Positions 44,562-58,100 of a stretch of DNA of 64,000 nt are shown piece after piece. The number at the start of each line of letters is the position of its first letter. Within the stretch, counting starts at the first letter, position 1. Source of the DNA: Homarus americanus. Lineage: Eukaryota; Arthropoda; Malacostraca; Decapoda; Nephropidae. Under the pieces are notes generated by a model. The model worked only from the letters and a program-made list of their open reading frames with translations, was not told the origin of the DNA and did no database searches. The DNA lies in the NCBI RefSeq assembly GCF_018991925.1, contig NW_024742338.1:2970495-3034494 (forward strand), given 5' to 3'. The position numbers and the translations under genes are program-made.

Positions 44562-47368
44562 AAAAATAATCAATTTTATTCCACTCCCATTGTACCCAGC
44601 TACAAGTGTAGTCCTCCCATGGTTAGGTTAGAATGTTTAAGAACACATTAAAAATTTAAGAGATGCTGGTTTGTGTGTCAAAATGAATTGCAGCTGGCAA
44701 GAATTTCCCTAATCCAGGTAATAATTATACTGTATATCAGGTCCATAGTTCCAACCGGCTATTATCAATAATTCATGAAGGGTTTTGCGAAGATTGCTGT
44801 CAGCACAACGACTAATGTAAGAAAAGATGTTGCTTTTTATTGAACAGAAACAGATTAATACTTATATTTAACTAAAAAATTTAACTCAAATAAGCTCTAA
44901 AAACTGCTCCTGTGCTTTCACTTCCTGATTCTAAGATGACTTATTATGGTTATTATTACAATTTATTATGCATCATATTTGGGAACACACAGACTTAGTA
45001 TAAAACAGTAGATGATGCAAATGACGTACATGTGAAACAACCGACATATAATGAAATGTCTTCCTACATTTATTAGCGACGTACATCACTACAAGGTATA
45101 GCAAGGACCCCATGTACCAACTCCCATCAGAAAAGTTTACAATCTTGGCATAAAAGTTGTTACTTACGACTATGGCTGGTACTGAATACAACATTAATTC
45201 AAAGTGGTGCTGAAGATCTGCTTGTTAATCTTCAACCTTAATAAGCTTTAATGAGGTTGTAGCAATCTTAACACCAACATACTTCTGTAGATACAAGCAC
45301 AGCAAGTGTACACATTATGAAATTCCCTGGGAGTTTAATGCACCTGGAACACAGCACAGCAATTGGTCCACTCTGCAAGTAATTATAAAGTTAACCTATT
45401 ATCTGCTATACTGTATATACAAACATGTCAAGGATCCTTTTCTAATAGTTTTTGAATGGATGTGTAAGTGTTGCATATAACTCTGGATGAAAGAACAAAT
45501 ATAATCTAGTAAACTGTACCTCATTAACTTAGGATGTGTGTAAGTACAGGATCACTGGTTGTAAGGAAACCATAAAGTGTGAAAACTATACTTTTTTTTT
45601 TACCACAAAGTCACAAAAAAAAAGTAATTGTACCAGAAACTCTCACAACTAAACCAGCAGAAACTGCAAGTGGCAAAAACAGAAGAAGTAGTGTTAGTAG
45701 ATGTGCGAATACATAAGTCAAAATTCATTCAATGTTATAACTACAGTGTTACAGCTCTGGTTCAATCATATTTACTGTAAAATATCTTAAAAGCAATAGA
45801 GGGGAGGTGGTATGTAAGTAGAAAAATTACATCTGTTAGACTTGTGATTTGAAACTGGGCCTGTATAGGCTAATCTGTATATCTATAAAATTTTAAACTG
45901 AAATGCAATCCACTGCAGGGTTTTCAAATAAAACTTTTGGCCCATACACAAATTTCCACACATACTGTATTACTAGGACCAAATAAACGTAGTTTATTTT
46001 ACAAGATATATTTAGTGTTATCAGCTGTCTACCATTAAGTCTTGGATCCATATTGGACATTACCAAAAAGCCACATTCTACAGATTACTCCTTTAAATAC
46101 CTAAATTTGACAGTGGCCCGAATATTTAAAAAAAAATTTAAAATACCTGTACTTTAATTATAACTAATTTCCTGGTCCTCTAACAGAGAGGAATACAAAC
46201 TTTATATTCCATTGAATGGTTTTCCAAGCCTGTATAATACCCCCAAAAATAAATATAGAGAAAGCAGTATAAGTTCAATGCTCACATGGTTCTTGCGAGA
46301 GGCCAACGACATACATGCACGTAAAATAAGAATTACATCATACAGTGTAGATCAACTCCATTTCCCCTAATTGATACTGGTTATAATACTGTAAAGGCAT
46401 GTCTCACTGGCTAAACACACCCCATGGAAAACTTATGCTCAGTTCACTATGACACAAACTTGGAGCCTGATTAAGACAATAATTCTACCGTTTAATCCTT
46501 GACACTGTTTACCAATATGTTTTGCATTAAGCACCTTCTATGTTTATTTAAAACCCTACTTAGTGATTGAGGAGTTTTAGTTATGTAAATGCATGGTTGT
46601 TTCATGATAAAAAATTACTGCATAAATTAGGTGCTTTATTTATAGGCAAGAATTTGTAAGTAGTGTTCCCTAAATAACTGCAGTACATAGACCATCAAAT
46701 GACTCTACTCTCACGTGCATCTAACCTAGTGACAAAGTAGTTCAACATTCACACACCTGCAGTGACACTTACTATCCCGGAAGCATCCTGGCATCACAAG
46801 ATACCTACACAAATCTTGAACTACCTACCTGCTTCTCCCAAGTAAGTCACAGAAGCCATCAACCCAGGTGCTGTATATACGAGCTGAACGATGTGTGTCC
46901 ACCTTGACACCTGTTACCATACTTGTTGTACCTGTGGTTTACCCGTCTTCTTTGAGTGAAAAAAAAAGGAGGGGGACTAACAAAACAATCAAATGTGTGT
47001 GTTTTGTGGAAGGTGTGTGAAAGCAAATGAACCAGCAACATTACCTGGGTGGCTGGATGTTAGCCCATCTTATTATTTACCTTATCCAATAAAACATTTG
47101 CTTTAAATTGGAAAAGTATAAAATCTTTTCTTCCCTGATTCACAATTCTTTTTATTTATTTTATTATTTTGTTGTTGCAAATACTGAAAATTTTATCTGG
47201 TAATAACATGCTTTGGAAATTCAGGAATGCATCCCTTCAATTTCCCATAAAAAATCATGCTCAATTTGTACGAATTCAATACTGTATACCTAAGTGAAGT
47301 TGAAGGACTTTAGAGTGAGCAGCACAAATGCAACAATGTATTCAGTGTTGGGATCCTGAGACAGTTAA
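44562..47368. other. AT-rich intergenic DNA, no gene recognised
   Basis: About 2.8 kb with few tandem repeats and no long frame. It could be intergenic or a long 3' untranslated region of an unseen transcript. Confidence 0.5.
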
Positions 47369-48107
47369 TTAACCCCTATGCCCCAGTTGACATTCCGGAA
47401 CGCTCGCCCTTTCGTGGCATTGTTCGAATGCCCAGCACGGGTTATCAGGTTCCAGCATGACTATTTGTGTGTCGTACCACACGCTTGGCCACAGGGAAGC
47501 TTCCTGAATGTAAGTACCTACTTTTGTTTGTTTCATTTTCAGTGTTTGCCCATTTTATCATGTTGTTTCTAAGTAATATTGCTAAAACTAGTGTAGTTGT
47601 AATGTAGTGTAGTATAGTATTACTGGAAAATAATGCTATAATTGTTATAAATGTATTTATTTGTGGAATTATTATTCCGATAATTATTTATATGCGTTAC
47701 TTGCTCTACCAAACACAAAGACAGCCTGGCGACAGACTGCATGCGTTTTGCCGAGTACTGTTTATGAGAAATAATGCAAATAAAGTATTCTAAATGAATT
47801 ATTTATATGAAATAAGTATTATGATCAGTAAATATATGCATTACTGGCCATCCTGGACACAAAGACAAACAGAAAATGGCTGGTAAGTGTATAGTGACCT
47901 CGAGCGCTAACCGTCAAAACAACACTGTTCCCTCATCTCCCTCGCCACTGCGGCCCCAGGGAAGTTTCTAGAGAGCGAATATATAGTTTTTCTTACTTTT
48001 TATTGCTTTACCATTTGAAAAAGGTAAAATATTTTTGGAAAAGTTGAGTTTTCTTGATTTACCCCGCGTGGGGATTAGGCCAGAGTGGCCCGGGGCATAG
48101 GGGTTAA
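47369..48107. mobile_element. piggyBac-like non-autonomous element (TTAA ends)
   Basis: TTAACCCCTATGCCCC at 47369-47384 is perfectly inverted at 48092-48107 (GGGGCATAGGGGTTAA). The flanking TTAA is the piggyBac target duplication and CCC the usual start of the terminal repeats. A sub-terminal palindrome CCCCGCGTGGGG lies at 48062-48073. The 739-bp element holds no recognisable transposase. The 64-codon frame at its left end has no known match that I can name. Confidence 0.88.
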
Positions 48108-48599
48108 AGAATAAATCATTCCAGATGGTTATGCATTATGTGAGAAGATTGAGACAAGATAAAGAGAGCAAAAAGGATGAGAAATAATGAGAGAGAGATA
48201 GAGAGAATGAATTGAAAGAAATGTAAAAAGAGCAGTATCATATATACTGTATATCTTACAGAAAAGTGAAAACTCAACCCCTTTAGTGCAAAACACAAAA
48301 GCAACTGGGAAAAAGCAATAGTAATACAGGTAGTAGCAGCAGCTAATGTAACTAAGTTCAGGTTAGATTGGGTGAGTGGTTCAGACTTGTAGAAAGAGTG
48401 TGAGTGTCTTCCTGTTCCTAAACTTGTTAAACTGTACATTGCTTGACTGCATGCATCCAAAAATGTTAAATAAACTTGCAATCGTACAAAACACCGTCAA
48501 TGTAGTACCATGGATGTTTCATCTGGGTATGAACACTGATTTCCCTCTCTTGCTGTGGATTCTTTTCTTTTACCTTTTGTATAAGATGGAACAGGTTCA

Positions 48600-48857
48600 A
48601 AGTCAACCATATATCACCTTGACCATCCTGTAACCAATCATACATCACCTTGACCATCCTGTAACCAATCATATATCACCTTGACCATCCTGTAACCAAT
48701 CATACATCACCTTGACCATCCTGTAACCAATCATACATCACCTTGACCATCCTGTAACCAATCATACATCACCTTGACCATCCTGTAACCAATCATACAT
48801 CACCTTGACCATCCTGTAACCAATCATATATCACCTTGACCATCCTGTAACCAATTA
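48600..48857. repeat. 31-bp minisatellite with a CCAAT box per unit
   Basis: Eight copies of a unit containing ACCTTGACCATCCTGTAACC followed by AATCATACATC. Copies differ only by ACATC versus ATATC. Each has the CCAAT pentamer in the same place. Confidence 0.95.
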
Positions 48858-49089
48858 CACTCCACACACCTCTCTATCATTCCAATACTTTTGTCTATAA
48901 AACTACAAAATTAAAGATCTCATGACACATACATACAGTAATACTGTTAACAAACATATCAACGCATAATCCTTACCAAAAGTCAACAAATGGATACATG
49001 CCAATAACTACACAGGCATAATATTAACATGCTCTTTTGCTAAATCTTTCCTCTTGCCCATTGTGGTAAAAAAAAATCAAAGAAACAAC

Positions 49090-49197
49090 AGGGCCTGCCT
49101 CAGCCCCCAGCTGGCTGGTATGGAGGGGTGTGAGACACTTCAGCAAAGATCACTTCCCATCGGCCAACTCGCGCATAACGCAATGGCGAGGAATGTA
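49090..49197. repeat. Dispersed repeat, copy 2
   Basis: Second copy of the repeat at 43285-43398, same orientation, with small indels (an extra CCCC-A near 49095, one base lost in GCAATGG). Confidence 0.75.
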
Positions 49198-49358
49198 TGT
49201 ACATTATACACAGTCCTTCACCTAAACTTGAAAAAATTTCACTAGTCAGCTACCATAAATACTAACCCCAATTCATTGCCTACATCAATCTCTCATTGCT
49301 GTGCCTTCGTTTGCAGCACCAGAAATCACCAACCCATCACTCACCATATACTGTACAG

Positions 49359-49441
49359 TACAGGTAAACCCCGATTTATGATATTTTGCTTTAACGATGA
49401 TGTTTTAAGACCACTCCATCACAAATCGAGGGTTACCTGTA
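49359..49441. mobile_element. 83-bp pogo-like MITE
   Basis: Left end TACAGGTAAACCCCGATTTA, right end complement TACAGGTAACCCTCGATTTG, both bounded by TA. Architecture is the same as at 5363-5493 and 60056-60435. Non-coding. Confidence 0.75.
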
Positions 49442-51831
49442 ATCCTATGCCTGTACCTCGAGACAGTTTCAGCCACATTACTTTTGCAAAACTTCATCTA
49501 ACACATTATATCAATTGGTCATTCACTTCTGCTCAAATCAAGAACAAGAATTATTATCAATCACTCCTAAATGCAACCTTCCTTTAATCATCTATAATGC
49601 CAAACTTCCCTGGAAAACTCCTTTCTATGGGGGTGACCATGAGGAAAGAGCCTCCAAGCTGCCCTATCACTATCAATTTTGCCATTAATATACACTCCCC
49701 TATTCTTTCCTTCTCTTCCATGATGTATGTAGCTCAGTTGTCTCTCCTGACAGCTGCTTCACTGCCTCAACACACACACACTACCATTGTCCTCTCGTAT
49801 CCTTCTTACATCACCAGTAAACACTTTTCACACAAATAATTCTGTGAGCTTAGGCAATTCTGACCATCCATTATAATATGACTTCATTCAAAGTACTATC
49901 AAAGATTCACTTTACCTGTTTTACGACAGAATCCGTTGAGGATAACTTACAGAAACAAGATTATCTTCCAGTGTCAAGGGTGATAAAGCTTGAGGGTATC
50001 CTGTTGTTGACTTACTGCATCACTTCACTTGGAACTCTAAGAAGGATATTTAGAATATCGCAAGAACAGAGCTGAAATCACTTCTGTTATATCGCAAGTT
50101 GCGAACTTAAAAATAAAAATCTGGAAAGAAAGACAAATTAGCAATAATTGTATTCATCTGGCTGCAATATTCCACTTTGATTTCAGTGTAATTCATCTGT
50201 GAAACTTACTGACTGATCAAAACAGACGCAAGTTTTTTTTTAATGGCGTACACAGTGAAAATTATGAAGCCAAGTTGGGTCCACCCAAGAATAACAATAA
50301 AGGTGCCCTTTATTATCATTCCAAGGTTCAATAATAATCTTCTATGCTCTGATTCAGTTGCAATCTTTTTTCTCAAAGGCTTACTGGAAGGAATATCTTT
50401 TTTTTTTTACAAGGAGCCAAGACTTTTTAACTAAAAAGAAGCCACGAAAGAGAAGCCTTTCAAACGCCTGTTCAGTCAAGAATATAACGTGAATTACTTA
50501 TGGCGGTCTCAGACAAGATGATAGAACTTTTGGTCCAAGAAATTACCTAACTAATGAAGTAAGCTGTCCACCCTGTTAATGAAGAACTGTAATCCAATAA
50601 AGAACTTTGTTCACCTGATAATCAAATTTTTTAAATTTGTTCGTCGTGGACATTAACCCGAATTGACTAGCAACGAACTTTTGCTTGTAAAAAGAAATAT
50701 GTAAATTAAATTGTCAGATGTTATCTTAAGGTGTCGAACATAATGGAGATGAATGATTACCTCAGTGGCAGTATTGACACTCGCCCATGAGGATGAGATT
50801 GATGTGGTGTCAACAAGGATGACGTAATACGCCCTTTTGATCTGAAGCAAATTCTTGCCTTCCTTCGTCTTGCCCCAGATTTTGATCGTGCTTCAAGCTT
50901 ACTTCCCTTTCGTACTTCCTTCCCTTCTTTTTTTCTTGTGTGCTACCCTCTCCCCGCCTTATTTCCTTCTTCAAATCAACAGTGAATTCTTCATAAGCTT
51001 CGCCAAGTGCCCCTTCAAGCTTCAGTAAATTCTTAACGTTTGAGATCTTCACATGCTTCATGAATTTTCAATTCTAGCTTGTTAACAATCCATTTCTTGG
51101 TTGACTTTAAATGAGTGAAGAATATTGCCAGCCTGTTCTGTCTTCGCCATAAGTTCTTCTCCAATGCTCCCTAAAGGCCTCTGGCCAGTGCTTCTACTCT
51201 TCTCATTCATTAAGATTTCCTTATCTTCCAATATTCACCAATACTCCATTCTTCAAGCCTTGGGATGACAAAAGAAAATATCATTAACATATGTTTATTT
51301 ATGCAGTGAACCACAACTATTTTTGTCCTTGTACATGTTTGGAACTAAAATATGAACTAAGGTATCAGAGGAGTTGCTCTAACTCTCCTGTCACACACAC
51401 ACACACACACACGCACCTAGTCTACACATTCTTTTTGATATATTCACAATCAATATTTCACTACTATTCATCACACATTATAATCAGCAACACAAAACAT
51501 TAATAATAAAGAAACAAAAATCTTTACAAAGATATGAATTCATGATAACTTTACTTAGCTAATTGTAATAGCAATGGCAATCACAAGTGCAAATTCCTTT
51601 AAACTTATATGTTTAACATAAACACCCTTCGTGTATAACAAAATTCCACATCATCTGTGATTTAAATACTAAAATAATAAGCACAAAACACATTTTCACT
51701 TCAAGAACTAATATATTAAGATGGCAAACCAATAAGTAATTTTGGCCAGCTGAAAAAATTTCATAACATGACATAGCCACAACTACTGCATTGTACAAAC
51801 ACCGTTTCATATGTATTTTTACCTAAATATA
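49442..51831. other. AT-rich intergenic DNA, no gene recognised
   Basis: No frame or motif supports a gene. (CA)n at 51391-51412 is the only simple repeat of note. Confidence 0.5.
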
Positions 51832-51837
51832 TTTATT
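51832..51837 (-). terminator. Candidate polyadenylation signal of tra2
   Basis: AATAAA on the minus strand, about 320 bases past the TGA of the inferred terminal tra2 exon. It is the nearest well-placed signal I noticed, but others exist in this AT-rich DNA. Confidence 0.35.
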
Positions 51838-52153
51838 ATTAATGCCTCAGGGCTATTCATTTGTATATTCAAGTTGGGATTGAGATTTTTGCTCCCTGTA
51901 CAAGAAGTGTGGCAAGTTATCTAAAAGTGATATAACATTAGGAGACATTGGCACCATTTCTTATTCAGTACAATGAGAAAATGACATTTGTTATGACCTT
52001 GTGTAATCTTACACACAACACCTTATGGCATTACATTCTAACAAGGTTTAAGTCTATACCTAATGGCCCGTTACTATCCCAATAAAATGGTTATCCCATA
52101 CAGGGAACAGGATAAATTTTCCATAACAGCTAAGTCTAACTGACACCAACACC

Positions 52154-52173
52154 TCAATACCGGCTGTAGCGAC
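52154..52173 (-). CDS. tra2: tra2 terminal micro-exon (inferred)
   Basis: CCTTTTTCAG precedes GTCGCTACAGCCGGTATTGA on the minus strand. It completes the split Arg and adds R-Y-S-R-Y-stop, giving the SPRRY-type end typical of Tra2. It is 5.5 kb from the previous exon. The acceptor, phase and peptide all fit, but only a transcript can prove it. Confidence 0.7.
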
Positions 52174-55100
52174 CTGAAAAAGGATAGAATTTTGCATAAT
52201 AAATATTACTTAAAATTTTGATTATTCTGAAAATATTACTAATAAAGATCTATATGATTTTAAGTTTTAATTTAATAAAAAGTATCATAACTGAAACCAT
52301 AAATATATTAGTAGTATTACAAATAACAATACAGTATACATTTAACATGAATTATAGATTCAAGAAAGAAGTGGAGAGGCATTTTGTACAAGTGTGAACC
52401 ACTTCCTTGCCACACATCCGACGAACTTTACATAACTTGTACTACTGCCGCCATACAGTGTGACACAGAAGGGGTTAACAGTACTATAATGACACACCAC
52501 ATCTAAGTAAAAATACTGGATTTAACCACACCCTAGCTCAGGTATAATGAACTTATCAAAGTAATGTAAATCTCCAGATGGCATCATTGCCCACAAGCAT
52601 AGGAACTGATGTCAAGCAGACCTGGTGAAGGTTAAAACATGTGACCGCAGCCCTGGATACTTTTACAAACTTCATGAAAAATAAAAGTAAAAATTACCAC
52701 AACTCAAATGAAAAATATCAAATATACACTATACGGTAAACCGAGTGTTCTTAAAGGCCACAGGTATACAACTCACATACACCCATGAAGCAAGAAACTG
52801 TCAAATAAAGATATCTGGAGTATTTACATAAAATACTTATTACTGTACTGATAAAATATTAATTTCAAACTCCCAAGTTCAGATAACTGATCTCAAAAAC
52901 TTGAATAATCTTGTGAGAAAAAGAGGTCCTTTCACCCTCAGGTAGTGTGGAAAACCCCTAGTCACCAGCCCAATGATCCACTCTCAAGTATGAACAACTG
53001 TGTATGAAAACCATTGCCTCCCAGGTGAATGTTAAATACTGTTGTTACTAAAGATATCAAAACAAACAGTACAAATCCCACTGAAAAACACTACATAAAC
53101 CATGAAAAGGATGCAAATGGTAACAGGGAAATTTCAAACTCTGGTTGAAAGAACTTGGTGCTGACTATACAGGGGTTGCAATGATGTCACAAAACATAGG
53201 TTCAGTTTGCTAATACTCAATGTGATATACTGTATAATAGATCCCGCTTACACCTTGCAACATATGAGCTCCCCCCCACCTTTTTTTTTTTACAAATACA
53301 GTCTTTGATTTTGCAAGGCAGGTAAAACAAGTTGCATAGATTGTAACCAAGATGAGTTGGGTTGGGTATAAAGATCCATAACAGAGTAAAGCACTTGTGT
53401 AGACCAATGGTAACAATACTCTGAGATGTGTACAAATTACAACCAGGGCTTTTATGAGACAAAAAATTAAGAATAACTTTTTAGGTGGATAAAAACTGTG
53501 TGGTAGGATAGTGACTGATATCTCGGGGGTTCCAACCCTAGTCAAAAGGATGTCGCTACTTAGGGTTAGGTAAGACTCTAAGGACGTCTTCACCACAATT
53601 AAATCTATTTACTATATTGCTCTTCATATTTTCATGACCAAACAAAACAAAGGTACAATATTTTATACACATGCTTCCATAGAAATTATTTTTTTTACTT
53701 CCTATTACTTTTCCTACAATGCCTTAAGCTGTCTAAGTGTTGGTGACCTGGCCAGTTACTATTTTGGAAAAAAATTTTGTCCAAACACTGAAAAGACAGA
53801 AACTTAAATAACAAATTAAGTACAAAGACAAAGTAAAAGGAGGCATAAGTATGGAAAGAGAGGGGAAAAAAACTATATAAAGGAAGTCCTCGATTAACAG
53901 AAGGGGTATGTTCCTAAAATGTATTCCCATCGAGTCCCATTATATGAGAGATGCATTCTTACAGAAAAAATTTCCAACCCAAAACTTCATAATATACATA
54001 ATTTTTAACCCTTTTAAACACATTTAAATAAAAAATATTTTAATACATTTTTATATATCATATAGTACTGGAGGCAATAAATTACATAAATAATTGTACA
54101 GCATTGTAAAAGTTGTGAAGTGGTGGGAGCAACGTCTCTCCCACACATCGACTGGCGTGACCCGTGAGTGGCGTGCGCAAGCCGTGTCCCGACCGACTCG
54201 TGGACTTGCTCCCCCGTCCGGAGTGGAGCTGCCATTTGCGATACTATGTTATTAGACGAAAGAGTTTGACATAATTTACTAACATGTATACATTGACTCA
54301 GTGTGATTCATAACTTGCTATGATTTCTGAATATCAGAAAATATTTACCTTAGAGCAACAGTGTATATTACCATTAACAAACATTGTTGCCCCACACACA
54401 CACACTCTTTCAAAATTTTTCTTCATACAGGATTTATCTGCAATTGGAAAGCTTACACAGTGGCTTATAACTTATCTGTTAATATATGAAGAAAGTCAAC
54501 AACCTTTTCTAATGCCTCATATTGAAGTTACATAAAAGCAGGATATTAGAATAATACGTAATAGTAACTGCCCATAACTGTTTGCTTCCTAGACCTGAAC
54601 ATTTACCCTCCTAAATCTACCATAGGTATATATAATAATATCTGTACACCGTGAAAAACAATGAACAATTACAGTTGTTTTAATATAAGTAGGTATGGTT
54701 CACTCGTCTTTCATTCTTGTAAACAAACTCACAGCTGACGACATGCAGTGATGAAGGTATTGATGGAAATTTCAACTCAAGGTGCTTCTTTTTTTATCTA
54801 TGGAGTTTAATTTGAATACATTTTTGTGGGCTTGTACGGCATTTTATATACTTACCGTTTCCTAAAAAATTCCCACAACTACGTAATTTTTGGCTGTATA
54901 ACAAACCTGGTACTAAAATAAAATTTCTGTACGTGTGATATTCTGTATATCGAGGACTTCCTGTGTGTGTGTGTAAAGAAATAGAAGAGACACATCTTCT
55001 CCATATGGAATCACTTCCACCACTTTCCTACCTCATGGTGAAGATATATACTGTACTTGAAATCTAAATATTTTTAAAATAACATTTCTCATTTATCATA

Positions 55101-58100
55101 TCAACAGAATTGGAATGAAAAGATCACACCATTTAACTGACGGAAAGGTGAATGGAAGAGACAAATTGGGTCATGAGGTGCATGGCTTTGAATATGGAGA
55201 AGAGGAGAGCCAGGGGTTGGTCAAGAATGAATTGGAGAGCCTGCAAGAAACTATGGCAGCTTGGACAGCTGCCATCAGGTAATTATGGCTATCCCACAAA
55301 GTGTGGAAAATTTCCATGTAATGGTGATAATTTTAGGAAAAGTGGTTGGGTTACTGATCACTTAACACCAACCAATTAATTTGTGGTAATTAATAATAAT
55401 AAAACATTAAAGAAAATTAACTAACAAGTGCCCAACACTTTCATTAATTGTGTAAACATCACTAACTGGAAAAGTTATTTCAACAACTTTCAGACATTTT
55501 TTGTTGTCGTATAATAATCTCCCTTTCAGATTAATGTATGATGACATACCTGAAAGGGTAAACTATTTTCACTTTGTTTATGGTCAATAGCTACCGCACT
55601 GTACTAACCTCAAAAAGCCTTGTAAGTGCAGTCGACATCCATCTTTTTCGGCTTATTTCTGGTATCCACCACGTCTGTTTTTATCTATTTGTTGGGAAAC
55701 ATTAAGATTATATTCCCTGGATTTTTGCTTTTATGTCTGTGTATTAAACAGAACATCAGTGAAATATTTGTATTAGTATGTGGTGAAAAGATATATTGCT
55801 GATGATGTGGTACTACCTGCTGTCCACAAACAAACCGTCAGCTGATATGTGACATCATGTGCAACCCCTCTATACTCTTGTTGATTTCAAGAAGTACCCC
55901 AGTGAGGGCTGGGAGGAAACTCTCAACAGTAACCAGACTAGAGTGACACAGTACAGTACGTTACTCTGGTACAGTGGCGGAAATGTGTTCCTACAACCCG
56001 TGGTAACCAGTGTCTCCAGACGGCAACGTCGCAGTAGTAGTATCACTATTCACGAATGAATGAGTATTGATCGTGTAATGGCGGGCGTGATTGATGGAAA
56101 GGTTTGCTATAGGTTGGCCGTTTGAAGACGCAGGTTACCACAGGGGGGTGTAGGAACACATTTCCACAAATGTACATCATAAGCCCCATCCCTCCTATTA
56201 TTTTTCTACCCAGATTTATATCCCACAAACAAAGTCAGATAAGTGAAAATCTGTGGGGTTAAGGAAAATTCTTGTCCCCTGCACCAGAAAAAAGTAATAA
56301 ACCCTTCAAATCCATAGTAAATTAAATTTGAAAGTATTTCAAAACCACATTAAAATTAGTTAACATTTCACAACTAACAAAGACAATGAAGGAAGAAAAT
56401 AATAATAATTATAATATAAACCGCGCTTTCTCCCATCCCAGTTAAAAGCAGCGCTGATCTGATGTATTGCTCCTAGTGTTGTGTAGGGTGATCAAAGGAC
56501 ACGGTAACATCAGAGGGATATTATGGTACACAGCTGCAAGAGGGCCGTGATAATAAGTTTCTTTGTATACTGTACTCAAAACTTCCTATTAATCAATGCT
56601 CAAAGGGTTCCACACATCCTTCCTTGCATTACTTCTTAACAGTTCTTTGTCTGTGCATCATTACTAAAAATTGCTAAAACAAACATTCAACCACAAGCCC
56701 CAGTCATCTCAATTCATAGTAACTGTCAAGTAAGGTTGTCCTATTCTTTAGAAAAAAAAAATTAATCTTTCTGGTATTTGCCTTTGACATTCTTGCAAAC
56801 TTAATTAAAATATGATTACTATTCTCTCAAACTTCCATGTAGACTCAGTGAGCTGATTATGCTGCAATTTATCTAGTTTCCTTCAAAACTAGGGATAAGC
56901 TATGCCCAACACTTTTGAAGAATCACAACCACTACTCCTCACACACCAGTGTTGATCCAACGGTTGGGTTTCTGATGAGATATTGATTTTCTCTGCCCCC
57001 CTTGCAAAATTTCTTTCATGATACAAGGTGGCTTGAACCAAGAGAAAACTCTGAAGTTACTTTCAATCACCTTTTCTGCTCTCACTTACAGTATATCACA
57101 CTGGCACCTTGCACAAACTGTTTTGCATGGATGTGACTGTTTCACCAAAAAAATTAAATGCATGAACACATGTGGAAGATTGTTGAAGATGATCAGGTTG
57201 AGGGGTAGTCATAAAATATCTGGGATAAGGAAGATTCTTACTTCCAAAGACCAATGTTTTGGAACAAACATTAAAAATGAATGAAATAAAAAATTTTCTT
57301 GGAACCATTAAATAAAATTTTTGAAGTAAATTCAGGGTACAGACATGAGCTTTCATCATATGACCTATCTCATTTATGTATGAAAAATATGTAAACAAAA
57401 TTGAAGAAAAATAAAACTTAGTTTTAATGATCTACTTACCACTCAGATGTCTAACACTTTCACTCTCTCTGTCAATTGTAATATAGTATATTCATATCAC
57501 ATATCATACAGGAGGGAAGAATAATACTGTAGAAGATATGAACACATCAAGAAATATGAATTGAAAATAAGGGAACAAAAACAGATCAGCAAAGAATAGA
57601 AAACTAAGACAAGAGGAAACCTAAACCAGACAAGAGCAGAAATAACAGAGGGTAGAATGATACGTGTATATAGGTTTACTTACGTGGGGAATATGATCTC
57701 GACCGTGAGCGGTATGACCGTCGCTGAGGAGGTCCTCTGTGGTAAGGTGAGGGAGAGCGGCGGCGACCACCGTAGCCTCCACTGTAACGGCCACCGCCAC
57801 CACCGCCGCCGCCACCGCCGCCACCACCACCGCCTCCGCCGCCGCCACCCCCACGCCTTCCGTATCCAGAACTGAAGACAATATTCCATTTCAGATTTGA
57901 TGTTATATATAAAAAACATGGAGAATGACACAACAAGCCAACATATATTTGTGAGTAAACAACTTCATCAGGTTTCAAGTGTACCGGGTATGTGTCTGTG
58001 TTCTGACACACAACCATGAGCTACCAGATGTGAGAAAAGGACAAATTAAAATAGAAAATAATATGAGCTACAAGCAAGAGTGAGTGGTTGGTTGTCATCA

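Noticed and set aside
57621..57881. Ala/Val-rich and His/Arg-rich frames over the glycine run
   Set aside because: Shadow frames of the tra2 exon; only the [17 protein letters not shown] frame continues the RRM and ends in an RS tail.
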